The position numbers were made by a program, and so were the translations under genes. Positions 36,702 through 46,400 of a DNA stretch of 64,000 nucleotides are shown here, in pieces (within the stretch, counting starts at the first letter, position 1; each line of letters begins with the position of its first letter). Under the pieces are notes generated by a model that did no database searches, had not been told where the DNA came from, and worked only from the letters and a program-made list of their open reading frames with translations. The stretch spans positions 248,001 through 312,000 of the forward strand of contig CBDBEU010000005.1 of assembly GCA_965204565.1 (NCBI GenBank). Reading direction: 5' to 3'. Origin of the DNA: CBDBEU01 sp965204565. GTDB taxonomy: Bacteria > Pseudomonadota > Alphaproteobacteria > Rhizobiales > TMED25.

Positions 36702-37868
36702 ATGAGCATACCAATGACGCCGATCAGGCGCGTCGTCACCGGCCATGATGATCAGGGCCGTTCAATGATGGTGTGGGACGGACCCGCGCCCAATGCCAAT
36801 GAAGCAGCGCTGGCAAGCCGCACCAACAACACCAATCTGTGGGTGTGGGGCGAAGCGTCGCTGCCGCTGTCGGGAACGGCCGATGAGGGTGACACGCCTT
36901 ACGAGTTTCCGGGGCCCAGAGGCGGCGGCCATGTGCGGGTGGTCGAGACATTGCCGCGCCAGCCCGATTATGACCGCGCCATCGATCCCGATATCCATGA
37001 GGTCCATGAGCCGGCGCCCAGGCCTTCGGGCAGGAGCTGGGACCGTGGCGGCAAGAATTCCTACTCCTCGGGCATGCACAAGACCCAGTCAGTCGATTTT
37101 GGCATCATGCTGTCGGGCGAGCGCGAGCTCATTCTCGATGACGGGACCCTGCTGATGCAGCCGGGCGATATCGCCATTCAGGTCGGCTCCTGGCACAACT
37201 GGTCCTCGCCAAGGCTTGGCTGCGTCATGGCGTTCGACATGATCGATGCCGAATTTGTCGATGGCATCCACGGCCTGGTTCAGGGCAATGACAAGGTGGT
37301 GCAGCCGGACATGGGACTGACGCTGCCCGATGGCGTCAAGCGCCAGCGCCGCATCGTCACCACCGATCGCGAGCCGGGGCGCTCGAGTCTCATCGCCGAT
37401 GGCCCGGCGCCCGACATCCACCTTGATCCGGCCCGGCCCGGCCATGCCTCCGAGCGGTTGTGGGTGATTGATTCAACACCTGCGCGGATCGTTCGCGAAA
37501 CCCTGCATCTGCCGCACCGGCTGGTGCCACCGGCAAGAGGCTCGCTCTGCCGGGTTGAGACCATCCCGCCAGATGCGGTGTGGCAGGGCGCGGTGGGCGC
37601 AAGTGAGGTCGCGGCATATTTCGCGTCCATGGGCGCGCCCGCAGCTTCGGCCTATTCAACCGACGGACCGCACCCCTATATGCAAAAAACCCGGACCATG
37701 GATTTCTGCTTTATCCTTGAAGGTGAGATCACCCTGGTGCTGGAGACCGGCAAGGTGGCGCTCAAGGCCGGTGACGCGGTAATCCAGCGCGGCACCGCGC
37801 ATGCCTGGTCGAACCGGCAGGCCAATCCCTGCCGCATCGCCATCGCCAGCCATGACGGGAAGTATTAG
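36702..37868 (+). CDS. Two-cupin-domain protein
   Basis: 388 residues with an RBS (GGGGGG) 8 nt before the ATG. Two cupin barrels are visible: an N-terminal one around residues 125-180 (QSVDFGIMLSGERELILDDG ... QVGSWHNWSSP) and a C-terminal one around residues 325-385 (TMDFCFILEGEITLVLETG ... QRGTAHAWSN). Metal-binding His residues remain in GSWHNW and GTAHAW. Likely a metal-binding dioxygenase, isomerase or binding protein acting with the TPP enzyme; function not known. Confidence 0.85.
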   Translation: MSIPMTPIRRVVTGHDDQGRSMMVWDGPAPNANEAALASRTNNTNLWVWGEASLPLSGTADEGDTPYEFPGPRGGGHVRVVETLPRQPDYDRAIDPDIHEVHEPAPRPSGRSWDRGGKNSYSSGMHKTQSVDFGIMLSGERELILDDGTLLMQPGDIAIQVGSWHNWSSPRLGCVMAFDMIDAEFVDGIHGLVQGNDKVVQPDMGLTLPDGVKRQRRIVTTDREPGRSSLIADGPAPDIHLDPARPGHASERLWVIDSTPARIVRETLHLPHRLVPPARGSLCRVETIPPDAVWQGAVGASEVAAYFASMGAPAASAYSTDGPHPYMQKTRTMDFCFILEGEITLVLETGKVALKAGDAVIQRGTAHAWSNRQANPCRIAIASHDGKY

Positions 37869-37895
37869 GACCGGGATTGACCATGCTGCGGCCCA

Positions 37896-37922
37896 ACAAA
37901 AAGCGGCCCCGAAAGGCCGCTT
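37896..37922 (-). terminator. Terminator between convergent genes
   Basis: Stem AAGCGGCC / GGCCGCTT (37901-37908, 37915-37922) with the run of A at 37897-37902. On the minus strand it ends in TTTTTG, so it terminates the VPLPA-CTERM gene, and possibly the cupin operon from the other side. Confidence 0.8.
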
Positions 37923-37946
37923 GATGAGAAGTCCGGCGTGGTGTTG

Positions 37947-38713
37947 TCAGGCGGCGGCTGCAACGCGTTTCCTGCGCCAGCCGGCAAAGCCCGTCAGAGC
38001 CAGACCGGTGCCGAACAGCGGCAGGGCGGTTGGCAGCGGCACCGGATTGATGCGCACATCGATCGAGCTCCCGGCGATGCGGCCCTGTCCGTCCAGAACG
38101 TCGAGGCTGATGGTGTAGACGCCCAGGGTCTGCGGCAGATTTGAAAATCCAAACCCGGGATTCCACGATTGTTGCGACACGTTGCCGGTGTTCTTGAGAG
38201 TGGTGAATTCCGCAGCGTTCGCCGCCTCCACGCCGGCACTATTGGCGGTGCTGTTGTCGCCAAAGGAGTGGTCGGCAAAAAGGACGGTATAGGGGTTACC
38301 CGGCGCGGCGATGATATTGGGGCCGGTGACCGACGGCAGGTAGGAATAGTCGGAGATGAACTTGCCGGTTGTTCGGTGGGGTCGGTGTTGATCGACCATT
38401 CGAAATTGAAAATCGAACGGTTCGCCGGCGCCACACTCAATGTCGAGTCGAAGCTGTAGGTCTTGATACCGTCATCATTGAAGGTGTTCTCTGCCAAGCC
38501 CATTCCATTGTAACGCAGCTTGGCGCGCAGCCCGACCTCAACACCATTGGCGGTCTCGCCGGTGAACGATCCATTGGCATTGCCAGAGCTGAATATGGCG
38601 TCGGGAGTCACAAAGCCGGTGCCGTTCACTGGCGCGGCCCCTGCGGTCGAACTCAGGGACAATGCAGAAAATGCCCAGGGCAGAGCAGAAAATGTAAGAA
38701 AATTTCTAATCAA
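37947..38713 (-). pseudogene. VPLPA/PEP-CTERM-type surface protein, one frameshift
   Basis: The 5' part (TTG start at 38713) has a signal peptide ending STAGAAPVNG and continues to FNFEWSINTDPT. After a frame change near 38370 the chain continues with GKFISDYSYLPSVTGPN and ends with the sorting tail PVPLPTALPLFGTGLALTG followed by a basic WRRKR. The tail (VPLPA motif, transmembrane helix, basic end) marks proteins processed by an exosortase-type enzyme. One single-base event breaks the gene; a sequencing error cannot be excluded. Confidence 0.75.
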
Positions 38714-39141
38714 AAAACGGTTTTACACTTCAAATTCCATGAACTACGATATGTAAATACCGTTATGAAGTTTGTCCTAGAGTTGTTGATTTCGTCTATA
38801 TTGAGGGTGATTTAACCATACAATTCGTATGCAATTCAACCGTTGGAATGAATTTTCCAAGAGAACAAATTCCCGTAATTATAAATAGTTATCTTGATTT
38901 ACGCTGTATGGTTACAGTAGTTTGAAGTGTGTCGCTGTGCGGAATCGAATAAGATCTGTATATCCAGAGATAAGGGCCGGACGGCTGCAATCAAATGACC
39001 CCATCTTCCTTCCTCACATTCCGGTGATTTTTATCACGGATCGCGCGTGCCGCTTCCGCGATTGTCCCGTCTGTCGCCAATGAGGCGGCGGCGACCCGGA
39101 ACGTGTGGCCGTCACACCCAACGCAGCGTAGGCTGCATTTT
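38714..39141. other. AT-rich intergenic region at the island border
   Basis: About 430 bp between the VPLPA-CTERM gene and the integrase fragment; the first 250 bp are clearly AT-rich. A small inverted repeat ATAC-AATTC-GTAT lies at 38818-38830. No tRNA or attachment repeat was recognised. Confidence 0.4.
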
Positions 39142-39480
39142 ATGGTTGAAAAGTATGAAGAAACAGGCACTTCCCATTTGCACGGGGGTGGGCAAGTCAG
39201 TGGTAGCCAAGGCTCAGCCGTAGCCCGCAGAAGGCCATCCAACAGGCTCAAACTCACGGGATATATCGCACGGCGAACGTCGCTTCCACTCGGTATCACT
39301 TGGGACACCGAGCTTCCCGGTTTTGGGTTGCGCAAGCGCATGTCAGGCCATCTGACCTGGATCGTCAAGCATAGGCCGCGAGGCGTTCAGCGAATGGTGA
39401 CGCTGGGATGCGCGGGAGTGGCGGCAGGTGCGCTGAGCGCGCCTGCCGCGCGCAGATTGCTCATCAAGTCGACGCTTCTC
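39142..39480 (+). pseudogene. Tyrosine-recombinase integrase, N-terminal fragment
   Basis: LKLTGYIARRTSLPLGITWD, ELPGFGLRKRMSGHLTWIV and VQRMVTLGCAG match the N-terminal arm-binding domain (DUF4102-like) of P4-type integrases. The core-binding and catalytic domains (R..HRH..Y) are absent: after about 39480 the sequence belongs to the methyltransferase gene on the other strand. It marks the left edge of a former integrative island. Confidence 0.72.
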
Positions 39481-40292
39481 GATCTTCCGACCGCGCCGGA
39501 AAGGAACCCGCACACAACGGCGTCCTCGCTGTCCGCATCCTTATCGAGGAAGCTGAATGTCTCAAGGGTATCCCGGCGAATGCCGACGAGCAATACGCGG
39601 GGCCGGTTCTGTGGAACCCCGTAATCCTTGGCGTAAACGAGAGACCATCGGACCTCGCAGCCCGGAATCTTGCGGAACTCCGCTAATACATCGGGGAAAA
39701 TCTTGCGTGTTCCGTCGCGCGTCCATCGAGATGTAAGCAAGCTTTGGACATTCTCGAAAAGGAATAATCGCGGACGCAGCCGGTCGATGATTTTCGCCAT
39801 CCGCGCGTAAAACCGGTTCGAGGGCAGCGCTTCCTTGTCAACCGCGTAGGATCGACGGATTCCGATCCCCGAGTAGCCTTGGCAAGGTGGCCCACCGGCC
39901 ACGATATCGAGGTTGCTTGTTTTCCCAAGACCGCCCTGCTCAAAGTGCAATCCCACTTCGCGTATCGGGCCAAGGTCGCTTACGAGTTTCTCTAGGCGTT
40001 TGCCCGTGAGTTCATGCGCGCCGTGGCACCTTAGCTCGTCGTTTTCCGAGAAGCGCATCCCGCCTAACTCGTGTCCCCGGTTGCACAAGTAGGTCGCCAT
40101 CGCGTCCTTATCAAGCCCGTTGACGAAGACGGTAGTGAACCCCGCGTTCTCAAGGCCGGTGCCGAGACCGCCGCAACCGGCGAACAAGTCCACCGCCGAG
40201 TAAATCGGACGAGTCGCCGTAGGTTCTTCGTTGGAGGTGAGCGGGACGGCAGACGTCCGTTCCTTGTTGAGGGTCTTTGTGTCGAGCTCCAT
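39387..40292 (-). CDS. C5 cytosine DNA methyltransferase, C-terminally truncated
   Basis: 301 residues. Motif I DLFAGCGGLGTG (residues 35-46), motif IV with catalytic Cys137 in AGGPPCQGYSG, motif VI FENVQSLL and motif VIII QNRPRVLLVGIR are present. The target-recognition domain and motifs IX and X are missing. The last 20 or so codons run antisense to the integrase fragment, so the gene was cut at that junction. It is divergent from the large operon at 40436, and a methylase is part of type II Druantia (DruM). As it stands it is probably inactive. Confidence 0.85.
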   Translation of the reverse strand: MELDTKTLNKERTSAVPLTSNEEPTATRPIYSAVDLFAGCGGLGTGLENAGFTTVFVNGLDKDAMATYLCNRGHELGGMRFSENDELRCHGAHELTGKRLEKLVSDLGPIREVGLHFEQGGLGKTSNLDIVAGGPPCQGYSGIGIRRSYAVDKEALPSNRFYARMAKIIDRLRPRLFLFENVQSLLTSRWTRDGTRKIFPDVLAEFRKIPGCEVRWSLVYAKDYGVPQNRPRVLLVGIRRDTLETFSFLDKDADSEDAVVCGFLSGAVGRSRSVDLMSNLRAAGALSAPAATPAHPSVTIR

Positions 40293-40435
40293 GCTTCGCT
40301 TGCAAGCACGACGCCTTGGCCGGGTCCAGGGTTTGGAGGAGATTTTCCGTTGGCAATCGCCGGGTGCAACTGCCTCTTAACTCTAGACAACCCAATGTCT
40401 GGCCATCAATATTGCGCCAAGTACACGGGGGTAAG

Positions 40436-43400
40436 GTGCAAAAGTCAGTAAACGATGTCCTGAACGACGTAATATTCTCAGGACGTTTCGAATCCAGACC
40501 AGTTTTCATGGTTCTCGATTCCTCAGCCCGCGTGGCGGCTGCGGAAAGGCTCGGCGTGCACGAAGACGAGGTCGAGCAGTTCATATGCCGGCAAGTCGGC
40601 GAGGGGCTTGCAAAGACATCCAATCCCTACGCCCGGTACGAGACGCAGTTGGAATTCTGGCGCAAGGAAGGGATGGAAACGAAGCCTCCATTCACGGTCC
40701 TGCTTTTTTGCCTTTCGCATGCCGCGGAAATCATGGCCTCCGACAGAAGGTACACCAGTGGCAACTATTACGTCAGGCTGAGCGAATTGACGGGGGTGGC
40801 ACGAGACCAGCTCAGGTCTCACGGGCACGAAACCGAGAAATTTTGGCATTGGCTTGCCCAGTGGCTGGCAAGCACGGATTACCGCTACGGGCGACCGACC
40901 ACGCACCGGGTCAACCAGTTCAAGTACGTCAGCATCGCCATCTCGCAGGCGATCATCCGGGCGGGCGACCGCGCCTGTTTCCACGACATGTTCGAACGCT
41001 ACGGTTTTGCAGGCGGTTACAGCGTCACCGAGGCGGAGATCGGACGGTACATCGATTCATGGATCCGTTCGTCCGCGTCGAACCAGCGACTGCGACAAGC
41101 CTGGGCGCGTCCGGAACTGCGTCCCCGGATCTCAGAAATCGTGCTCGCGGAACTCGAGGATTGGTCTGAAGCGTCGAGCTCTTCGGCTGACGGCGATCGT
41201 GAACAGCTTTCCACGCTTGCGCTTGCGCTCTCGCTGGTGCCCGGCTTTCCCGACCGGGTCGCGGCCCTTTCCCTTGGCCTTCACGGCGAACAAAGCGACG
41301 TTCAATTCTTGTCCGATCGGGAGGGTCGTGAGCTCACCCTTGATAACGACGTTTTCGGTTCCTTCGCGACCTTGTCGTCGCAGACTTCCGTTCCGCTCCC
41401 CGAGATCATGCTCAAGGGGGCAGAATACGCGGCGGCCGGGCAGAACCGAACATTCCGTTGGCGATACAAGGCTGTGATCCCGTTCGTAAGGGCAGAGAGC
41501 GGGCCCTTCTGGATCGAAACGAACAAGACGGCAATCGGGTTGCAGCATGTCGTTCTTGTGCGAGATAGGCAGCAAACGCGGACGGCGGTCGAGGACTTGC
41601 TCGCCGAATTGGCAGCGTCGGGGTTCACGGTCGCGACAGCGGCCGACTTGCCGGGGCTTCCGGCGGGTTGGATCCTTTACGAGAACGTCATCCTGGAACG
41701 CTTGCCCGCCGAACTACCGGACAATGACCTACGTTCCCTCGTGCCCATTTCCCGCTCTGCCGGCCTCCAATCCGTAGACGGGCTGCGCCTTGAGCGAGGC
41801 GTCTGGCACAGGCAAGCTCCCCCGGGATTTCGCTTCGATGGAGCGAAAGACCCCACGCGCATCGAGCTGTTCGAAGGTATCGATACCGACGGCCCCGTCT
41901 TGGCCAAGGCCGAAAGCGAGGGGGCTTCTTGCGAACTTGATGTCTCCGGCCATGTTCCCGCGAGCGGAGACATGGTCGTCCTCGCGCACGAGGCCGGGAA
42001 GGAAGCAGGTCACCTCCCTTTCCTGTGCCGAACCGCGCAACGCCCCCGGCTGCTCGAGATCGATGCGCTCCAAGGCCTGCAATACGCCTCGCCACTTACC
42101 GCCGTACCGAGAGCCGAGCTTCCCGACGACGACTGGGCAGAAAATTCAATCACCGGGGTGGGCGTGCTTCCCTCGTCCACACCGGCAGGTTTCGAAATTC
42201 TTGCAGGCGGCGGCGAAGCGGAAGCGGAACGTGGTTTCGCGATTCCGCTCCCGCCAAGCCTCGAGCCGGTCAAGCATGGCAAGCCCATCGATACCGAGGG
42301 CTTTCTCGCGATGTCGTGCGGCGAACGGGGAAGCCACCACTGGATCTGCGAGACGGTCCCGCAGGGTGGTAAACCGGACATGTCGCTAAAGATGGAGTGC
42401 AAGGATTGCGGTCTTTCCGTCTTGACCGAGAATAGGGGCAAGGAGCCGAAACCTGCACAAGAGAAGAAACCTGCACAAGAGAAGAAGCGCGAGCCCGTAC
42501 CTCACTCGCCGCGCACACCGGAATCGGTCGAGCAGGTTGACCACGATCTCTTGCTCGACGCCCTTTGCTTTCTCGGCGAAGGTAGCTGGGCTTTATTCGA
42601 GGCACTCGTATCGACCAATGTCTCGGAACCGTGGCAAGCATATGCCATCGCCCGTTCGCTCGAGGCCCTCGGCTACGTGGATCTCGTGCGGAAGCCCGGA
42701 GCGGGCAGGATAACGCGTTGGTCGATCGCCCCGCCCGTGGTCTACCTTTCGCCGGAGGGAAGCGCGTGGCTGCGCGGTTTTCGCAATACCACGCTACTGG
42801 ACGCGGCTCGAGCTCTGCTCGTCGCCGGCGGCGCCCGGGAAGTTTCCGAGCCATCGGAGGGGCAGCCAAGGAACGTTGCCTTCGACGGGGTCGAGCCACC
42901 CCTGGCGGCGCAACTGGCGGAAAAGGTAATGGATCCCCACGGAAGGCCGATGGGAATGGTGCTCGACCCGCCGCGCGCGTTTGCGTGCCGGCTGTCTACC
43001 CCAGAGTCGATCAATGGCATGCTCGTCCCCTTCTCGGTGGCCGATGACGTGGCATCCGAACGTTACGATCCAGCCCATGGCACGTGGAGCCGCTGCCACG
43101 ACGTGCAGGAGCCGGGCGCCTACCGGATCGCCTGGAGGGGGCAGGCCTATGCCTATCGCGACAAGCAGTGTGACCTCTTCCAAGGTCCCCACGAGATCGT
43201 GAAATTGCTCGCCGCGCGAGATGCGGGGACCAATCTCCACGCCTACTCGCAAGAGCCATCCGAGTTCGTTTCACGCCTCGGAGCCGAGCCTGCCGGACTT
43301 CTCGGGAGAGCTTTGTGCGCAAGCTCGGGAAGCTTGCCGCTTCAAGAAGCAGGCGTGGTGAAGTATCCTGGCGTTCCCGGCGATGTCGCCGCTGCCATCC

Positions 43401-43444
43401 TAGTTTTTCTGTATCCTCCCGAGGTCGCCGATGAGAGTTGCTAG
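40436..43444 (+). CDS. Large uncharacterised protein, DruH-like candidate (defence island)
   Basis: 1002 residues from the GTG at 40436 (GGGGG 6-10 nt upstream). The frame is open to a TTG at 40277, which would overlap the methylase gene, and TTG 40412 is another option. No catalytic domain is recognised. Visible features are a conserved-looking N-terminus (NDVLNDVIFSGRFESRPVFM), a Cys/His cluster (SCGERGSHHWIC ... ECKDCGL, about residues 628-660) that could bind zinc, a charged linker with the repeat PAQEKKPAQEKK, and a possible winged-helix segment (WQAYAIARSLEALGYVDLV). It overlaps the helicase gene by 14 nt. Size and position match DruH of Druantia type III, but this is inferred from context, not from alignment. 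Confidence 0.6.
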   Translation: MQKSVNDVLNDVIFSGRFESRPVFMVLDSSARVAAAERLGVHEDEVEQFICRQVGEGLAKTSNPYARYETQLEFWRKEGMETKPPFTVLLFCLSHAAEIMASDRRYTSGNYYVRLSELTGVARDQLRSHGHETEKFWHWLAQWLASTDYRYGRPTTHRVNQFKYVSIAISQAIIRAGDRACFHDMFERYGFAGGYSVTEAEIGRYIDSWIRSSASNQRLRQAWARPELRPRISEIVLAELEDWSEASSSSADGDREQLSTLALALSLVPGFPDRVAALSLGLHGEQSDVQFLSDREGRELTLDNDVFGSFATLSSQTSVPLPEIMLKGAEYAAAGQNRTFRWRYKAVIPFVRAESGPFWIETNKTAIGLQHVVLVRDRQQTRTAVEDLLAELAASGFTVATAADLPGLPAGWILYENVILERLPAELPDNDLRSLVPISRSAGLQSVDGLRLERGVWHRQAPPGFRFDGAKDPTRIELFEGIDTDGPVLAKAESEGASCELDVSGHVPASGDMVVLAHEAGKEAGHLPFLCRTAQRPRLLEIDALQGLQYASPLTAVPRAELPDDDWAENSITGVGVLPSSTPAGFEILAGGGEAEAERGFAIPLPPSLEPVKHGKPIDTEGFLAMSCGERGSHHWICETVPQGGKPDMSLKMECKDCGLSVLTENRGKEPKPAQEKKPAQEKKREPVPHSPRTPESVEQVDHDLLLDALCFLGEGSWALFEALVSTNVSEPWQAYAIARSLEALGYVDLVRKPGAGRITRWSIAPPVVYLSPEGSAWLRGFRNTTLLDAARALLVAGGAREVSEPSEGQPRNVAFDGVEPPLAAQLAEKVMDPHGRPMGMVLDPPRAFACRLSTPESINGMLVPFSVADDVASERYDPAHGTWSRCHDVQEPGAYRIAWRGQAYAYRDKQCDLFQGPHEIVKLLAARDAGTNLHAYSQEPSEFVSRLGAEPAGLLGRALCASSGSLPLQEAGVVKYPGVPGDVAAAILVFLYPPEVADESC

Positions 43445-46400
43445 TCCACCGAAGGTCCTTGACTACGTTCGCGATGCGTACAAACGGTACTATGATAGCG
43501 TGTTCTGGATGCAAGACCCGGGTATCATGCGCGAACGCGATGAGATCCTTTCTGTTCCCGGGGTGATGGCGCAAGAGGCGCTGCTTGAAGCCGTGCCGGT
43601 CTACCCTTCGGTCAAGGATATCGGGGAGGCTTGCCGGGAAGCGGGCCTCTCGGATTTCACGGCCAGGCATCTCGGCCCGGTCGTGTTCGGCAACGAGGCC
43701 ATCAAGCTTCACGACCACCAGGCAAAATCGCTCGTGACCGCCCACAAGGGGACGCCCGATGGCCACCGGAACGTCATCGTTACCTCGGGAACCGGTTCGG
43801 GCAAAACCGAGAGTTTCTTGCTCCCGCTCCTTGCAGGGCTGCTAGAGGACCGGCGGTCGGGCGTAGGCAGCGGGTCTCTCCACCGGTGGTGGGAAAAGGG
43901 ACTAGAGGGTAAGCAGCCGACTTGGCGATCGATGCGCGACGGCTTGCTCGACGGACCGGCCGCCGCTGTCCGGGCGCTCATTTTATACCCCACGAACGCG
44001 CTGGTCGAGGACCAGGTCTCGAGGTTGAGGCAAGCAGCGATCCGCGCGCGCGACCTCCACGAGATGCCGCTCTTTTACTTCGGCAGATATACCAGCGCGA
44101 CGCCGGGAGGCGCCTTCGTCCCCGCCGGTCCCTTGAACGCCTCCGACAAGAACAAGGTCAACGAGGTCGCCGCGCAGATCAAGAAGATCGCGCGCGAAGC
44201 CAAGAGCCTCCACAAGGCACTCGCCGATGGCGGGAAGACCGGTAACGATCTCGTCGAGGCGGTCTCGCAGTTCCAAGATCCGGAGTGTGGAGAATTGCTC
44301 ACGCGCTGGGACATGATCGCGACACCCCCCGATATCCTGATCACGAACACCAGCATGCTCAACATCATGCTCATGAGGGAAGTGGAAGACCCGATCTTCG
44401 ACAAGACCAGGGCATGGTTGGATTCGGACCCGACCAATGTGTTCAGCCTCGTGGTGGACGAGCTGCACGGGTACCGGGGAACGCAGGGGACCGAGGTCGC
44501 CCTGGTCGTGCGAAACCTTCTGGACCGCCTTGGTTTAGAATCCGATTCGCCGCAGCTGCGCTGTATCGGGACCAGCGCGTCGCTCGATGGTGATACTGGC
44601 GACGTCTACCTTGAGGAGTTCTTTGGCGTGCCGCGACAGACCTTCACGGTCTTGAAAGGTAGCCCGTCGAGCTACGAGGCCGGGCTACCCTTGGCCAGGG
44701 AGACGCTCGCGAATCTCGAGGCAGTGGTGAAGCAAGGCGAGGTGACGCCTGGGAAACTGCAAGCCGCACTGGGAGATATTTCGCCAAGGGAGACCTTGGC
44801 AGCCGCGTGCAACCTGGCCGGCAAGGACGGGAAGGGACACGTCAGGCCGACGAGGTTACATCGCTTGAAAGAGGTGCTGCTTGGAAGTTCGGCCTCGCAC
44901 GCAGCGTTCGAGGGAATCTTGGCCGCCGCGAAGGCCGAGCTCGGCGACGAGGCAACGAAGTGGGAAAATCCGCTCCCCACTTTCCGCTTGCACATGTTTC
45001 TTCGGCGGGTCCAGGGAATCTGGGCATGCAGCAACCCGGGCTGTGACCAGGTTCACGAGGATTTTCGGACGCCCGAACGCAGGATCGGCAAGCTTTTCCA
45101 CGCGCCGGCGATGAAATGCGACTGCGGTGGGCAAGTCCTCGAGCTCCTGTACTGCTACGATTGTGGCGAGGCCTTCCTCGGCGGTTTCAAGGTTAAGGAA
45201 CCCGAGGGTTTTTCAACCGACCAACAAGATGCGGCCTTCCTCGAATCCACGAAGCCTGGCATGGCGATGGCCCCGCCGGGCATGGTTTACGAGCGGCCCC
45301 ACGAGGAGTTTCGCTGGTACTGGCCCGGCGGGCAACTGCCGCGCGAGAACCGGAGCTGGACGCACCCGGGTCCGGGAAAGAAGGGGCAAAAGCAATTCTC
45401 TTTCACACTCGGCCACCTCGATCCGCTTGCCGGTTTCCTCCGCCCCTCGTCGGGAGGCGATGACACCACCGGCGTGGTCTTTTCTCCTGCGCAGGGCGTC
45501 AAGGTCGCGGGCCTACCGGAGTGCTGTCCTAGATGTGGCAGCGAGCAGAAATGGCGCAACGCGAAGGAGATAAAGAAGTTCTATCGCGCGTCCGTCAATA
45601 CGCCGATCCGCGGGCTTAGGACCGGTCTTAACGCGACCATGCGGCTGGTGGCGGACCGGTCTGCAATCGCGACCAGCGACACGGCCAAGGCCGAGCAAAT
45701 GATCGCCTTTACCGATAGTCGCGACGACGCGGCGGACCTCGCCGCCGGCCTCGAGGCCCACCATTTCCGCGATCTCGTTCGGCAGCTCCTTTTCAAGGCA
45801 TTGCAGCCACGCGAAGCCATTACTTCCGAACTGCTCTGTCAACTGGTCGCCAAGACCAAGTCCGGCACCGACCTCTCGGAAGGCGAAGCAGCCATCGTGG
45901 AGAAGGCCAAGAAGCTCCCGGGAGACCCCTGGAAAGCGGCAAGGTTTGTCTCCGCCGCTGCGGCCGAAGCCGCAGACCTGGCGGTCCTCGCCGAGCTTGA
46001 TGCCAGCGCCTCATCTTCGCGTGTCGCATGGCCAAGCCTCGTGATCAGCCTGCTTGACGAGCTCGTCTCAATGGGCGTCAACCCGGCCGGGCACAAGGTG
46101 AGCCTCGCCAAGGACGGCACCGATTGGTGGCGTTTCTTTGCCAAGCCCGATGGAGCAACCTGGGACGACCTCGATCCGGAAACACTGCAGCAGGGACAAG
46201 CCAACTACCTCAGGCATCTCTCGAGCCACATCGCGGATGCCTTGTTCGACCGCGCGGGACGTGACCTAGAGTCGGTGGGCATCGCTTTTATCGCGGTCAA
46301 GGGACAGCACGGTAGCGCGCTCGGCCTTCCCGATGACGTCGCCGAGGGCGTGCTATCGAACGTCGTGCGGATCTTGGGACAGCGCAAGCTCTATGAAGGT

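Noticed and set aside
38714..39141. tRNA or attachment site at the island border
   Set aside because: No cloverleaf or direct repeat could be found by eye near the integrase fragment.
40277..40435. Upstream extension of the DruH-like protein to the TTG at 40277
   Set aside because: It would overlap the start of the divergent methylase and leave no promoter room; the extension is rich in Cys/Arg and unlike a normal N-terminus. Start remains uncertain.
42452..42490. Tandem repeat encoding PAQEKK twice
   Set aside because: A small in-frame duplication in a charged linker of the DruH-like protein; not a separate feature.
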